A DNA stretch of 64,000 nt from NCBI GenBank assembly GCA_017654935.2, contig CM065694.1, forward strand, positions 1,816,013 to 1,880,012. The letters run 5' to 3'. This stretch comes from Phymorhynchus buccinoides (taxonomy: Eukaryota > Mollusca > Gastropoda > Neogastropoda > Raphitomidae). Both the position numbers and the translations under genes were made by a program. Positions within the stretch are counted from its first letter, which is position 1; the number at the start of each line of letters is the position of its first letter. Below, piece by piece: positions 1 to 13,053 of the stretch. The notes below the pieces were generated by a model. It was given only the letters and a program-made list of their open reading frames with translations, made no database searches and had not been told where the DNA came from.

Positions 1-806
1 TCTTAGAATCCAAACAAGACTCTTACATTAATGTCATTTACAACGAAATGTTAAAGAATGAAACTAGTCAGTCACCATGGGTTAAATTCGTCAAATCTAT
101 TTTAAACGCCCTTGTATGGAACAACCAACACACGTTTAACATAAATAAATTATGTCATGTAATACAAAATAAACTAAAAGAAGAATATATTTCATTTTGG
201 AGAAAAAGAAAATCTGAGACAAAATCAAAGCTAAACTTTTATAACAAGATTACAAATGAATACAGAACTGAACCATATTTGACAAATCCTTTAATACACT
301 TTACCAAAAAACAGACGTTATGCAAACTAAGAACTTCATGCCATGAGCTTAAAATAGAAAAAGGTAGACATTCTAATATGCCTAGAGAGAAAAGGCTATG
401 TTTACAATGTAATGAAGTAGAAGATGAAACTCATTTTTTTTAGACAATTGTACAAAACATACGGAAATAAGAACACAATTTATAAAACTTGTTGAAGAAA
501 AATACGATATACATAATGTTACACCTAGCAAATTAATTACAAATGACGCCCTTGTAAGTGAGCTTGCAAAATATATACACAGTTGTCTCAACCAATAGCC
601 TCAATTACCTGAAACAGTAACGCAACTAGCACAAAGAAAGAAGGGGGGAAAACCCAGAAGTATTTAACAAAAAACAAAAAACAACAAGTTCCGTAACTGA
701 ACTTTATAAATTGTTATTATTACGTTATTGTTATCTTATCAGTGTCATATAAAACCTTGTATTGGTTTTAAAGGACAATAAACTTTGATTCTGATTCTGA
801 TTCATA
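1..806 (+). mobile_element. 3' end of a non-LTR retrotransposon (broken)
   Basis: An open frame from 48 to 443 encodes a lysine-rich segment ending in a Cys-x2-Cys...ETHF motif, the zinc-finger-like tail seen after the reverse transcriptase of many LINEs. The frame breaks in a run of eight T at about 433-440. Reading on in another frame gives HFLDNC and then an open stretch to a stop at 596-598, so one frameshift has disabled the copy. The 3' end carries TTGATTCTGATTCTGATTC (786-804), a short tandem tail typical of LINE insertion. The 5' part lies outside the window. Clade not assigned. Confidence 0.75.
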
Positions 807-1423
807 CACACACACTCAGATTCAAAGTTTAGTAACAATTTTTTAAATGTCAGGTGACAAGAGCTGTTTTGACACCTTCATTGCTATTATTTTCTGTCCC
901 ATACGATCGTTTGTTCTTTTCATTTTTCAGACACCAGACTGAACACATCTTTGGGTGTTTCCAGATCATGTTTTTATTTTGCCATGTTTTGTTTGGGAAT
1001 TGATGTGGGTTTTGTCTGTGTCTCTTTGAGTGTTTCTTTGATCTTCAGTTGTGCTGCTAACTTTGTTGCTTGCTCTAATTTTCCAGATGTCGGTCTTATT
1101 GCAAAAGAGTTACCGGGAAACTATGATCAACTCGACAGTGAGAATATGAAAATGATCCACTGATGTGATCCAGAAGGCAAATCCCTATTTGACGTAGTTT
1201 TCGCCATCAACATGCTTATTGAAGCATCTGTTTTCTACAATTATGATATCGGATGAATTTTTGTTATAATGCTTATGAACATATTATTTAACTCATATAT
1301 TATCAAATTGTATAAAAAGTTTACATTATACCGTAACTTGTTATTTTCTTGTTTGAAAAAAAGGTATCATTTTCAGCTCGTGTTGTTTGATTGTGACCCA
1401 TAACTGTTGTCCTCTTTAAGGTC
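807..1423. other. Spacer without recognised gene
   Basis: AT-rich sequence between two retrotransposon fragments. A 70-codon open frame at 951-1163 has no recognisable domain and looks like chance. Nothing else supportable was seen. Confidence 0.5.
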
Positions 1424-2270
1424 ATGGGAAGACCCAGTTTTAAGACCCAGGTACAGTGTTATCTCCAGTTCTCCTTACTTTGTACACGAAATGATTGCTC
1501 CGGCACTGAAACAACACCTGTTATAAAATATTCTGATGATTCCGCTATTGAGGATCTGTCTAACTCTAATTCTACCTATTTAAACGAAGTGCAAAAGTTA
1601 TCTTCTTGGTGCAAACATAATCATTTAGATCTTAATGCTGTTAAAACAAAAGAAATGCTAATTGATTTCCGTAAAAACACTGTTCCAGTACCACAGCTTG
1701 TTATCGGTGACCAGACTGTTGAACGGGTAGATGAATACCGCTACCTGGGCACAGTTTGTTATCGGTGACCAGACTGTTGAACGGGTAGATGAATACCGCT
1801 ACCTGGGCACAGTTTGTTATCGGTGACCAGACTGTTGAACGGGTAGATGAATACCTGCTACCTGGGCACAGTTTGGGACAACAAACTTACATTTGACAGA
1901 AACGTTCATTCAGTGCATGAAAAATGTCAGTCCAGAATCTTTTGCTTGCAAAAGTTAAGAAATATTGGTGTCTGTACAGATGTTCTTAAAACCAATTATC
2001 GCTGTTGCATTGAGTCTGTCCTCACTGTTTCTTTTATCTGTTGGTATGAAAGTGAGTGTAAGGAGTAAGCGTGTGCTGAGTGATATGGTGAATGTGCGCA
2101 GTAAGGCTGTGGGTGCGAGGCAAAAGAGTTTGCAAGAACTGTATGATGAGCGAGTGGAGCGAAAGGCGAGGCAGATTGTGAATGATGATCGTCATGTTCA
2201 GTACTTTGAGCTGTTGCCTTCAGGGCGCAGATTCAGAACCCTCAAGCTCAAAACGAGAGCACACAAATAA
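1424..2270 (+). mobile_element. Degenerate LINE reverse transcriptase remnant (CR1/Rex1-like)
   Basis: The translation contains a YSDD box (canonical YADD), then LNAVKTKEMLIDFRK and EYRYLGTV, which are thumb-region motifs of CR1/Rex1-type reverse transcriptases. Further on come KCQSRIFCLQKLR and, near the end, a C-terminal segment with LQELYDERVERKA and LPSGRRFR, typical of the same group. The frame is broken several times, and a 58-bp piece of the coding sequence has been triplicated (1698-1872). It is a dead fragment without its 5' part. The catalytic Ala of YADD is replaced by Ser. Clade is inferred from motif style only. Confidence 0.75.
1698..1872 (+). repeat. 58-bp triplication inside a LINE remnant
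   Basis: Three near-identical 58-bp units start at about 1700, 1758 and 1816, each containing GTTATCGGTGACCAGACTG. The unit covers the VIGDQTVERVDEYRYLGTV part of the reverse transcriptase. 58 is not a multiple of 3, so the duplication destroys the frame. Confidence 0.9.
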
Positions 2271-2704
2271 TTATTTTGTTCCGCAGTCCATCCATCTTTT
2301 GAATTCCTGAATCTTTGTTCAGTTCAGCCATTTTTTGAGTGGTCGCATGTGTATATATATATATATAGAAGAGGAAAAAAAATATATAGTGTGTGTGCGT
2401 ACGTGTGTGTGTGTGTGTGTTTGTTTGTTTGTGTATGCGGGTGATGGGGGTGGGGGGGTGCTTTTTCGTGATATACTTATATGTGAATACTGGTTTGCCA
2501 TGCTTTCTTAAATAGATACACGTATAATTTATTCATGATTTGCAATATTTGTGATACAGTGATCTTAACTTGAATGCTTCTAATGTAATCACATTTTAAA
2601 GAGATGTATACGGTAATTTATTCATGATGTGTAGCGGGATTCTGTGATATGGTGGTCTGGGTTGATATTGTAGTCTTTGTTTGAATGCTTATAACATGAT
2701 TCTA

Positions 2705-2898
<194 letters not shown>

Positions 2899-3078
2899 GT
2901 TGCAGTCTTGTTTCATTGTATGTTATCCCGTTTTGGTTGTTCAACATTATGGGTTTGATCATGTATCTTTTATGAACAGCGTCCATCTGTGTGTGTGCGC
3001 GCGCACGCATGTGTGAGTGTGGGTGGGTGCGGGGGTGCGTGCGCACGTGTGTGTGTTGGCGTGTAGGTGTACCGTATG

Positions 3079-3170
3079 TTAATGATAATAATGATAATGA
3101 AGAAAACTTATATAGCGCACATTCCAGGCTAGCTGCTCATGGCGCTTTACAAAAAATACATTTAATCAAA
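3079..3170 (-). mobile_element. L2-like/SINE 3' tail fragment, minus orientation
   Basis: ATAATGATAATGA repeats are followed by TTATATAGCGCACATTCC and GGCGCTTTACAAAA. This is the reverse complement of the (T)AAAGCGC...GCGCTATATAA(ATT)n tail found at the ends of the L2-like copies at 5.7 and 8.1 kb. Confidence 0.65.
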
Positions 3171-3189
3171 TCACATCAATACCCATGCC

Positions 3190-3390
3190 CGCACGCACAC
3201 AAGCACACACACTGACGAACATAGCATATCATTTACACGCGCATGCACACATACATACAGTACATACATACATACATACGTACGTACGTTCGTACATACA
3301 TACATACACACAGACACAAACACACACACATCCCCACACACGTGCATAAGCACATGCCAGCGCGCGCATGCACACACACACACACTTTCT
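3190..3390. repeat. CA-rich and CATA simple repeats
   Basis: Interspersed CACA, ACAT and ACGT-like short tandem units. No gene seen. Confidence 0.8.
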
Positions 3391-3689
3391 GTCTCCCAAC
3401 TTTCCCATGTTATGTGTAATAATATGTTATTATTAAAAAAAAATTGTGCAGTCATATTTTAAAAGTTGTATATTTCCCATAGTTTTCGTGTGACGTGCTG
3501 TTTTATATTGTCTTAATTGATCAATGTTTTTATTCAATTTGTGATTTTATGTATGACACTAATAACTATATCATTATGTGCTTTGTATTAGTTATGCATG
3601 TTGAATTTTTACTATTTAATATGATGCTGTTAACTATATGTGTGTGTGGGTTGGGTTTTGTGTGTGTGTGTGTGCAATTCATATATGTT

Positions 3690-3795
3690 GAACCTTTTTA
3701 TGATTTGTAATGCCTTTATACTGTTGTAAAGCGCGATGAGCCCAATGTGGGGTATCGCGCTGTATAAGTATCCCCTATTATTATTATCTGCACAG
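3690..3795 (+). mobile_element. L2-like 3' tail fragment
   Basis: Contains TGTAAAGCGCGATGAGCC, then GCGCTGTATAAGTA and a TATTATTAT tail. This is the same tail organisation as the copies ending near 5816 and 8166; no coding part precedes it. Confidence 0.65.
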
Positions 3796-3834
3796 TTTCG
3801 AGTTAGGCAATTTGGTGCTGTAGTTTTCTCCCTG

Positions 3835-4052
3835 TAGGGGAAGACGGGGTAAAAAGCGCATGGGCGGGTAAGAAGCCCACCCCAATTATCTCATGAAATG
3901 AAGCAAATTTCAGTCTCATTTTGCCCATGAGACGAGCGTTAATGTCTAGCATTCGTCTCATGGGCAAATTTGACTGAAATTTTATTTATTTCATGAGATA
4001 ATTGGGGTGGGCTTCTTACCCGCCCGTGCGCTTTTTACCCCGTCTTCCCCTA
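3835..4052. mobile_element. Hairpin MITE, near-perfect palindrome
   Basis: The two halves of this 218-bp segment are almost exact reverse complements. The left end is TAGGGGAAGACGGGGTAAAA and the right end TTTTACCCCGTCTTCCCCTA; the loop is near 3935-3955. CTG flanks both ends (3832-3834 and 4053-4055), a possible target-site duplication. No coding capacity, so it is non-autonomous. Superfamily not assigned. Confidence 0.85.
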
Positions 4053-4241
4053 CTGTTTTCTTATATCCGGCTTCATTGTTTTTGAGTAAACTTGTATTGA
4101 TTTTCTTCTCTTAGGTGGAGTTCTGCTTTGCTATGTATCATTGATTTAAAATCGTTGGGTTCTTTCTTGTTTGTTTCTTTGTTTTGGTTTTGTAGTAGTG
4201 CTTGGCTAGTTTTTGCAGATAGTCTGATAGCACTGGCAAGA

Positions 4242-5818
<1,577 letters not shown>

Positions 5819-5886
<68 letters not shown>
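5819..5886. repeat. (GA)n microsatellite
   Basis: A GA tract directly after the (TTA)n tail of the L2-like copy. Confidence 0.95.
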
Positions 5887-5888
<2 letters not shown>

Positions 5889-6299
5889 TGCATTAAATTA
5901 TTTGGAGAATCTTTTAACTTTAAATGAGCAATTTTGTGTTTCACTCACAAAATAAAAATAAAGATAAGCATTTATTTTCACTTTTCAACTGTTTTTGTCC
6001 CAAGTTTCTACCACGTGCCATTGTATTTGTAAGACTAGGTTATGTTTAGAATGTTCACTTTGCAATATATATCAAGAATTTGAAAAAAAAGAATGTATGT
6101 TTAACACATTTATTTTGAAAATACTCTTCTTGGACAAAGCAATTCTACTGTGTTGTATTGTTTACTTTTCATGAGTGAATTGGTATTGAGTTTTTCTTCC
6201 CCACTATCCTAAAACCTATTAGAGTACTAACGAGTCTGCGCGTTGGTTGGGTCAGTGTGCACCCCCCCACCCTGAAATTGTAACAAAAATCATGTCATG

Positions 6300-8166
6300 C
6301 TGAAAAGGTGGTTCTTAAACAGCTGTCTGACCATCTTCAGGTAAATGATCTCTACTATCCAAACCAGTCTGCTTATCGAGCAGGTCACAGTACTGAGACA
6401 GCCCTCTTAAAGATAACGAACGACCTGCTCACTGCCTTGGATGAAAACAAGGTTTCTCTTCTCTCTCTCCTTGATCTTTCTGCAGCGTTTGACACTATTG
6501 ACCACTCCATCCTCATTTCTAGACTGCACACCTCCTTTGGTCTATCTGGGGCTGTTCTTTCCTGGTTTTCTTCCTACCTCTCTGATCGCACACAGAAAGT
6601 TGTTGTCAATGGTTCTCCATCTCTTCCAAAAGGTCTTCAGTTCGGTGTGCCCCAAGGTTCAGTCTTAGGCCCTATCCTTTTTGTTCTTTATACCCAACCT
6701 CTCTCCGCCATCATCAACCAGCATTCTATTCTACATCATAGCTTTTCTGATGACAATCAACTGTACATTTCTGCCCACCTGAGTCAATTAGATCAAATGA
6801 TTTCTTCTTCTAAGTTGTGCATCTCTGCTGTTAAAACATGGATGTTTTACAACAAACTGCAACTGAATGCTGATAAGACAGAGATGATTCTTGTAGCCTC
6901 TAACCACACAATTAAAACTCAGGTTCTCCCAGGTTCTGTAGACATTGATGGCACTGAGATCAAGCTATCGGCATCCGTCCGCAATCTAGGTGTTACTTTG
7001 GACCAAACCCTTTCTTTCAAACAGCATGTTTCCAATGTTTGCAAGGCTTGCTATCTAGAACTTCGAAGAATTAGTTCCATCCGTCGTTTCCTCTCTCAGG
7101 ATGCCCTGAAGACTCTAGTATGTGCTTTTGTCCTGTCTCGCCTTGACTACTGTAACTCACTTCTTGCTGGCTGTCCATCAATTCTCATCTCTAAGCTCCA
7201 ACGGGTCCAGCATAATGCTGCTCGTCTCATTTCTCGCTCCCCTAGGTACGATCACATCACTCCGGTTCTTCGTTCCCTACATTGGCTCCCAGTTCAATCA
7301 CGTATTGACTACAAAATTCTCCTCCTTGCCTTCAAGTCACTGAATGATCAAGCTCCCCAGTATCTCTCTGATCTTCTTCATCTCTATGTCCCAGCTCGCC
7401 AACTACGTTCGTCTTCTGATTCTCGTCTCCTTTCCATTCCCTCCATCCGTCTCAAATCTGCTGGCCAACGTTCTTTTTCTTGTCAAGCACCATCTCTGTG
7501 GAATTCTCTGCCTTCTCCTCTCCGACACTCCAACTCAGTCTCCTCATTCAAAACCTCTCTTAAAACCCATCTTTTTCCTGCTGCGCCCTAAATATTTGAT
7601 CAGTTGTCTATCGTTGTGTGCACGTGAGGGAAGATTGATTTAAGAGGTTTGTGCTGTGTTTTGTGGTGCGTGTGTGTGTGTGTGTGAGAGTGTGTGTGTT
7701 GTGTGTGTGTGTGTGAGCATGAATGTGTGCTTGTGTGTATTTTGGTTTTGTGGGTTGTGTGTGCACGCATGTGTGTGTGTGTGTTTGTGTGCGTGTCTGT
7801 GTGTCTGTCTGCGTGCGTACGTTGTGTGTGAGGGTGTTTGTGTCTGCGTGTTGGTGTATGTGGTCAGTCCATGCGGCTCAGTTGCTGTGACTTACCGAAT
7901 GGGGTATGAACGAGTTGGTGTCAATAATTGTGTGTTTGTGTGTGTGTGTGTGTGTGTGCGTGTGTGCGTGTGCGTGTGCGTGTGTGTGTGCGTGTGTGTT
8001 AGAGAGAGAGAGAGAGTTGCTTTGCATATGCACTGTTGGTGGTTGGTGTCACTCTTGAATGTTGTTTTTTGTTATCTGTTGATGAATAATTGATTGTAAA
8101 GCGCTTTGGGCTCATCTGAGGTAAAGCGCTATATAAATGTACTGTTATTATTATATTATTATTATT
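6300..8166 (+). mobile_element. L2-like LINE with intact partial reverse transcriptase frame
   Basis: A 427-codon frame (6308-7591) is uninterrupted. In order it shows NQSAYRAGHSTETALLKI, LLDLSAAFDTIDHSIL, the GVPQGSVLGPILFVLY motif, a FSDDNQLY box (canonical FADD), the thumb LQLNADKTEMILV, and the C-terminal block SRLDYCNSLLAG and HWLPVQSRIDYK. This order is standard for the L2 clade. The endonuclease half is missing, so the copy is 5'-truncated; the first Met is probably just an internal residue. The 3' region is GT-rich and ends in GTAAAGCGCTTTGGGCTC, GCGCTATATAAATG and a (TTA)n tail. The open frame suggests a fairly recent insertion. Confidence 0.9.
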
Positions 8167-9140
8167 ATAATTGCATAATTTTTTCCAATGACGTTTATTT
8201 CTTCCGGCTACCATTTTTCAATCGAAAGAAACCAACTTTCATGGAGTTAGAAGGTAAGATCTGAATCTACTCATTTTACTAATGGTTTCCTTTACACATT
8301 TGGTGTGGGGTTGCTATGGTTACATATGCGTATACACATAAAAAAGCAACACCCGTATGTACTTGCATGGTGCGCACTGACCCATATCAGTACGCAATTA
8401 CCAAATAGTCATAGTCTTCAGCAATCCGTTGGCTTCTAGAACACGGTTTCAGTTACAAAGTAGAGCGTTGATACAATGGAAGCAGTGATCTAAATCTTCT
8501 CCAAAAGCAAACTGGAGATCCACAAATTGACGTCATATTATGATACTGCCTTAAGGGGTACGCAACCCCCTTTGGTACTCTAGTATTACATTTTCTGGTT
8601 GAAGAGTATCTCTTCATAGGTTTAACACAAGCACTTGAGCACATTTACTTGGTATGTAAAATGGTGAAATTCTGAAGTTCTTAAAAATAATATGAAGATT
8701 TCTTTAAAAAAAGATTTATGAACAGATTTGTTGCTGCTATTTTTACAGTTAGGGTATCAAACCAAAAGCAGTCCTTTGAATTATTGTATTTTCATTTAGC
8801 CAGAATTATTCTTTTGCTGCAGGGTGGAGTGGGGGGGGACACTTTTCTAACCTTTCTCCTACATTAACATTCTATTCTTGCTAGTCGAGTTTCAAGCCTG
8901 CTAATAGAACAGGGTTGATAATTTATAGCCTACCAAAAGGTCCTATAACTATAAGCAGAGTGGAAAATAGGTTGCTATGGCAGAAGAAAAATTCAATGCT
9001 GCATGTACGGTTGATTGTAGATCTGGGCTAAGCATTAAAATGTTTTGAAAGTTAATTATATATGATGAGTCAAGGCTTGCATTTAAAAAAATCTCCAGCT
9101 GGGATAAGAGATACAGATTTAAAAAAATGTAATTCTACTT
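8167..9140. other. Spacer without recognised gene
   Basis: AT-rich unique-looking DNA between the L2-like tail and the next repeat. Short open frames have no recognisable domains. Nothing supportable was seen. Confidence 0.5.
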
Positions 9141-9141
9141 G

Positions 9142-9737
9142 CAGCGTTTCCCATAACGATAAATTGTGAGGGTCCCATGGACCCTATGTGCAAAACAATA
9201 ATCAAGGGTCCTTTTCAAATTGTTACGGGTCCCCAAGCAACATTTTGGTGTTGTGTGTTGTGCTGACGATAGTGACACCTCTCGGGTCGGCGCCGTCAAA
9301 GATCTACTGAGAGAGATTAAACTTGGCCTGTGAACATTAGCATGGGTACAGGGGCAGAGCCTCGTTGGACGATTCAGGGGAGCAAGTTAAGAGAGAGATA
9401 ACGAGACAGACAGACAGTTAAAATGATTGACAGACAGTTTGAGTCTGAGCCTTGTAAAATTATTACATTGCCTTTGTAAACTTCCAAGAGAGAACCACCA
9501 AGTTCAAAACGCCCCAAATCGCTTGTGGTCCTTTTTTTGTTTTAATGAATTAAAAAACAAGTGAAGTTCAGTTTCTGGTAAAATGAATAATTAAATACTG
9601 AAATCAGTGTAAAATTTAGAGTAGCAGTAGCACCCATGAATATGTGCATCCCAGGGATGCACAGCGCAGAAATTAAAGAGTCCCTTTCTGACCTTAGTGC
9701 TTCAGGGAAGCACAAATGTGAGTTATGGGAAACACTG
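9142..9737. mobile_element. Inverted-repeat element carrying a nested MITE
   Basis: The left end CAGCGTTTCCCATAACG matches the inverted right end GTTATGGGAAACACTG. The interior holds a second element (9341-9637) of the CATGGGTGC family, so this is a nested insertion. GGGTCCC-type words inside also occur near 48.0 kb. No transposase frame was seen. Confidence 0.6.
9341..9637. mobile_element. CATGGGTGC-family MITE, nested copy
   Basis: It starts with CATGGGTACAGGGGCAGAGC and ends with GTAGCACCCATG, an imperfect terminal inverted repeat. The interior shares GACAGACAGTTTGAGTCTGA and TTCAAAACGCCCCAAATCGC-like words with copies at 18.1 and 23.3 kb. Confidence 0.65.
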
Positions 9738-9892
9738 GCTTGGCCTTTTACTATATAATCAATTTTAAAAGTAAACAATATAGGAGCCTGTCAGAACTGC
9801 AGAAGAATAATTGATCACAAATACTTGAACACAAACCAATATTTGCTTCGGCATGTTTGTGATTGAAGTAGACCTGCCAACCCCCTAACAGA

Positions 9893-10190
9893 CCCTCTTC
9901 TTCTTCTGTCTTCCCAGGTCATATGGCCATAATGGGCAAGGTATGCATGTGTCCAGTTTTCAGTTTTCACTGGTCTCCCTGCTGCATACATTCGACACAT
10001 TCCGATTTCGGAGGAGCTCAAAGGAGAAACATTTGGAAGCTTTTTTTGAAAAAAGTCAGAATGGGCCAAAAAGTCAGAAAGATAGTAGATGACACAAAGC
10101 AATGGAAAAGGCAGAGTCAAAGAGAGAGACAGATTAAAGGAAGTTACAAGCACAGAACTTCCAGAAGGTGTGGGGAACTATTTTTTACAA
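9893..10190 (-). mobile_element. SINE-like or MITE-like repeat, copy 1
   Basis: The reverse complement matches 30420-30706 over nearly its whole length. Shared words include GAGCTCCTCCGAAATCGG, GGGAGACCAGTGAAAACTG and TTCTGGAAGTTGTGC-like ends. It has no coding capacity. Class not determined. Confidence 0.7.
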
Positions 10191-10699
10191 AAGACCAAAC
10201 ATTCTTCTCTTAAAGCTTAACAATGAACGAACCATTTCCAATCAAGTAAGACTTGCACACAACTTCACAAAAACCATTCTCAACACAAGCGCTGAATTCT
10301 CGCAAGTTTACTTCATGTACACTTAAATACTGCAACAAAACAAAAACAAAACGAAACAAAAATCTTTCATCAAATGACGACATTAAAAAAACCATTTCAG
10401 AGAAATGACAAACATGTTCCAATGAATAAAACCACAGGCTGGAGACAATGTGTCATCTGCTAGTCCAGACCACCAGCAAGCATTTCAATTTCAATTCAAC
10501 CTTTAACGATGTCACATAATTACATGATTATTGTTCCATCAGTCTGGCAGATCTGTGAACAGAACATGGTACATTTGTCCCCCATTCTAATGTGATTGTG
10601 GATCAGTGACCAAATGAAGAGAATAGTGGAACGGGGGGAATCTCCTGAACGTCACACGCCAACAATCAAGAGTATTGTTAAAACAGTACAGACATGTCA

Positions 10700-10804
10700 T
10701 TTATTCAGATTGAACAGATTAGCATGCGTACCGCATCCAGAAGACCCACGCACTTCAAATGATGGAACTCATGTTTAATGCAACAACACACTATGAACTT
10801 TATT
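10700..10804 (-). terminator. Candidate ARID1 polyadenylation signals
   Basis: Two AATAAA hexamers on the minus strand (10799-10804 and 10700-10705), the first good candidates about 2.25 and 2.35 kb past the stop codon. Motif evidence only. Confidence 0.35.
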
Positions 10805-13053
10805 ACAATCAAAAGACAGTGACATACAGAGCAGTTCTTAATGACAGAATGAATGACAAAATTGATAACTGAACATTATTATACACATATCCTTCCACAC
10901 AAACAAAAATATCTCAGGAAAATGTCAAGATACCTGATTACAACCAGATTCACCAACTGCTAGTTTTATAAATCCTAACTCTGCAACAGCCACAGATCAG
11001 TTTCAATTGTAGACTGAGATAGTCACCTCTCCTTGCACGCCAACTCCACTGACTGATCTCTCTTCACTTCTCTTATGGGTAGGCCTTGTTGGGATGTATC
11101 ATATGGCAAGACTTCAAAGTTACTCTTGTGTAAAAGTATAACAAATTGCTTATTGCGCATGATCAAAGGGTCCAAAGCCCCACAGCCACCTCCCAGAATA
11201 TTTGACGAGGACCCATATAACCAAAACAATTTGATTTTTTAAAAAATTCCTCATTCTTTGATTAACAGCAAACATAACTGTTCAAAATGTGGTACAAGAA
11301 TCTGTTGTAAATACAAACTTATTTGTTGAAATCTCTACACACGTGTCGAGACACAACCCACAGAGAGTTGTATAAAACCAACGCAGCATGAAATGCCCCA
11401 GGAATTACTAGTACTGTATCCTACAGTCACAAAGAAAAATTGTAATCAACTTGGAAACAACCAAACTGAACTTTGCCCAGTACTATCAAAAGATTATCCG
11501 ATGCAAATACTTCACATGATTATCTTGTAAGCTTTAGTTTAATGCTTACACTTCATAACACACTTGTCAGGGAACTTTACAGCACCAGCACGGGCTGTTA
11601 TAATAAACTTACTGTGTCAAAAACAACAACAAAACCTGTAAATAAAGGTTAAACATCTTGCGTTACCAGATATGATTCAGAAGCGCGTTCTGATAATGTA
11701 ACTTATCTATACATCTTGGATAATCGTTCATTTCACTGCGAAAAAAAGTTCCATTATGCCCTATGATTGTGGAAACAATTGAAAGTATACATTTGAAATC
11801 AAACAAACTCTAAACCTTCCAAGCAAGCTCTGTATCAATCATTCGTCTTTTAGCTTATTCACACAAACATAATGGCTGGTACCACTGAGCCATTCCCTAC
11901 ATTCCATGTCTCATTTCCAAGCACCTTGTACAAAGCCATCCATAAGAGCTTCTGCACAGACACGCAAACATTCTGAACCAATCTCGCATGATAATCGTGA
12001 AAAATTAAACTACTCAAACTCAAAGAAGGCAGCACAACAATGAAGACAGGAAATAAGAGCTACAACTAGCATCAAGTTTCTGAATATAAAATGGTATGAC
12101 TCATTCCTGAAAAGAAAAGAGGGCAGGGGGAGGCAGGAAGGTATTATACACATTATGTAATATATAACTGATCACATTTTGTATATACACAATTACAATG
12201 TTGAAACAGATCAAAAGGAGAAGAGAGCAGCTTGCTTAGCCTGGAGGGCAGGCTAGTTCTGCATTCACATCTGAACAGGTCACATGGAAATGAACTCACC
12301 ACACATCACTCACAAATGGATTCCACGCTCTTGACGACATGATTTCTTAACTGATAAAAATGTTCTGCAGGTGTCCCCTCCCTCATCTTCACACTTTCTC
12401 AGAGTTTCAACTTCCATCTTCATTTGCCCAAACAAGAACAGTTTGCTGTCATTTTCACAAACAGTTGAAACAAAAGAAAACAACAAAAGGAAGAGCAAAG
12501 GAAAAAAAAGAAAGAAGAAATCATTCAAAGAAAGTTCATGTTCCCACCAACCGACACTGAAGTGAATTGTCCTGGCGTGACTCTTGACAAGATCACAGTT
12601 TGTGGTCTCTGAGGAGGGAGACAGGACAATGGAGTGAAGCTTCACAAGGTCTTGCCGCAGAGTGGTGACCACGAGCCCCAAGGCAAGAACTCCAGAGAAC
12701 AGCACCTGAAGAGATCATACAACCACTGGTCTGTGTCAGGCCGTCAGGGCCCTCTCTTGTGTGCCTGCTAACAGTGCTAGGGCCCTGTTTTTTCTTTGCT
12801 TTCCCCCCATTGCGTATGGCAGTTGTTTGTGCAAGTGTTTGAAAAGAAAGTCAAAACAAACCTCCTGAGTCACATCATCTACAACAAAAACAACCGTTCT
12901 GACACACTGTTTTATGCTGCAGGTCATGTTCTTGCTCCAACAGGCCCCCGGGGAAAAGGACCTATATCGGCTGAAAGCGCAGACTTTCACGCAAAGTCAA
13001 CACCAGAAAACGTTTCATCCGACATACAGCAGACAGGGCTGTTGGTGTGGTGG
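10700..13053 (-). other. ARID1: Probable ARID1 3' UTR
   Basis: Directly after the ARID1 stop codon on the minus strand come about 2.3 kb of AT-rich DNA without the repeats that fill the introns. Possible polyadenylation signals (AATAAA on the minus strand) lie at 10799-10804 and 10700-10705. A Pumilio-like TGTATATA occurs at about 12182-12189 on the minus strand. The extent is inferred; the actual cleavage site is not visible. Confidence 0.45.

Noticed and set aside
951..1163. 70-codon hydrophobic frame
   Set aside because: No domain, no conserved start context, in AT-rich spacer DNA.
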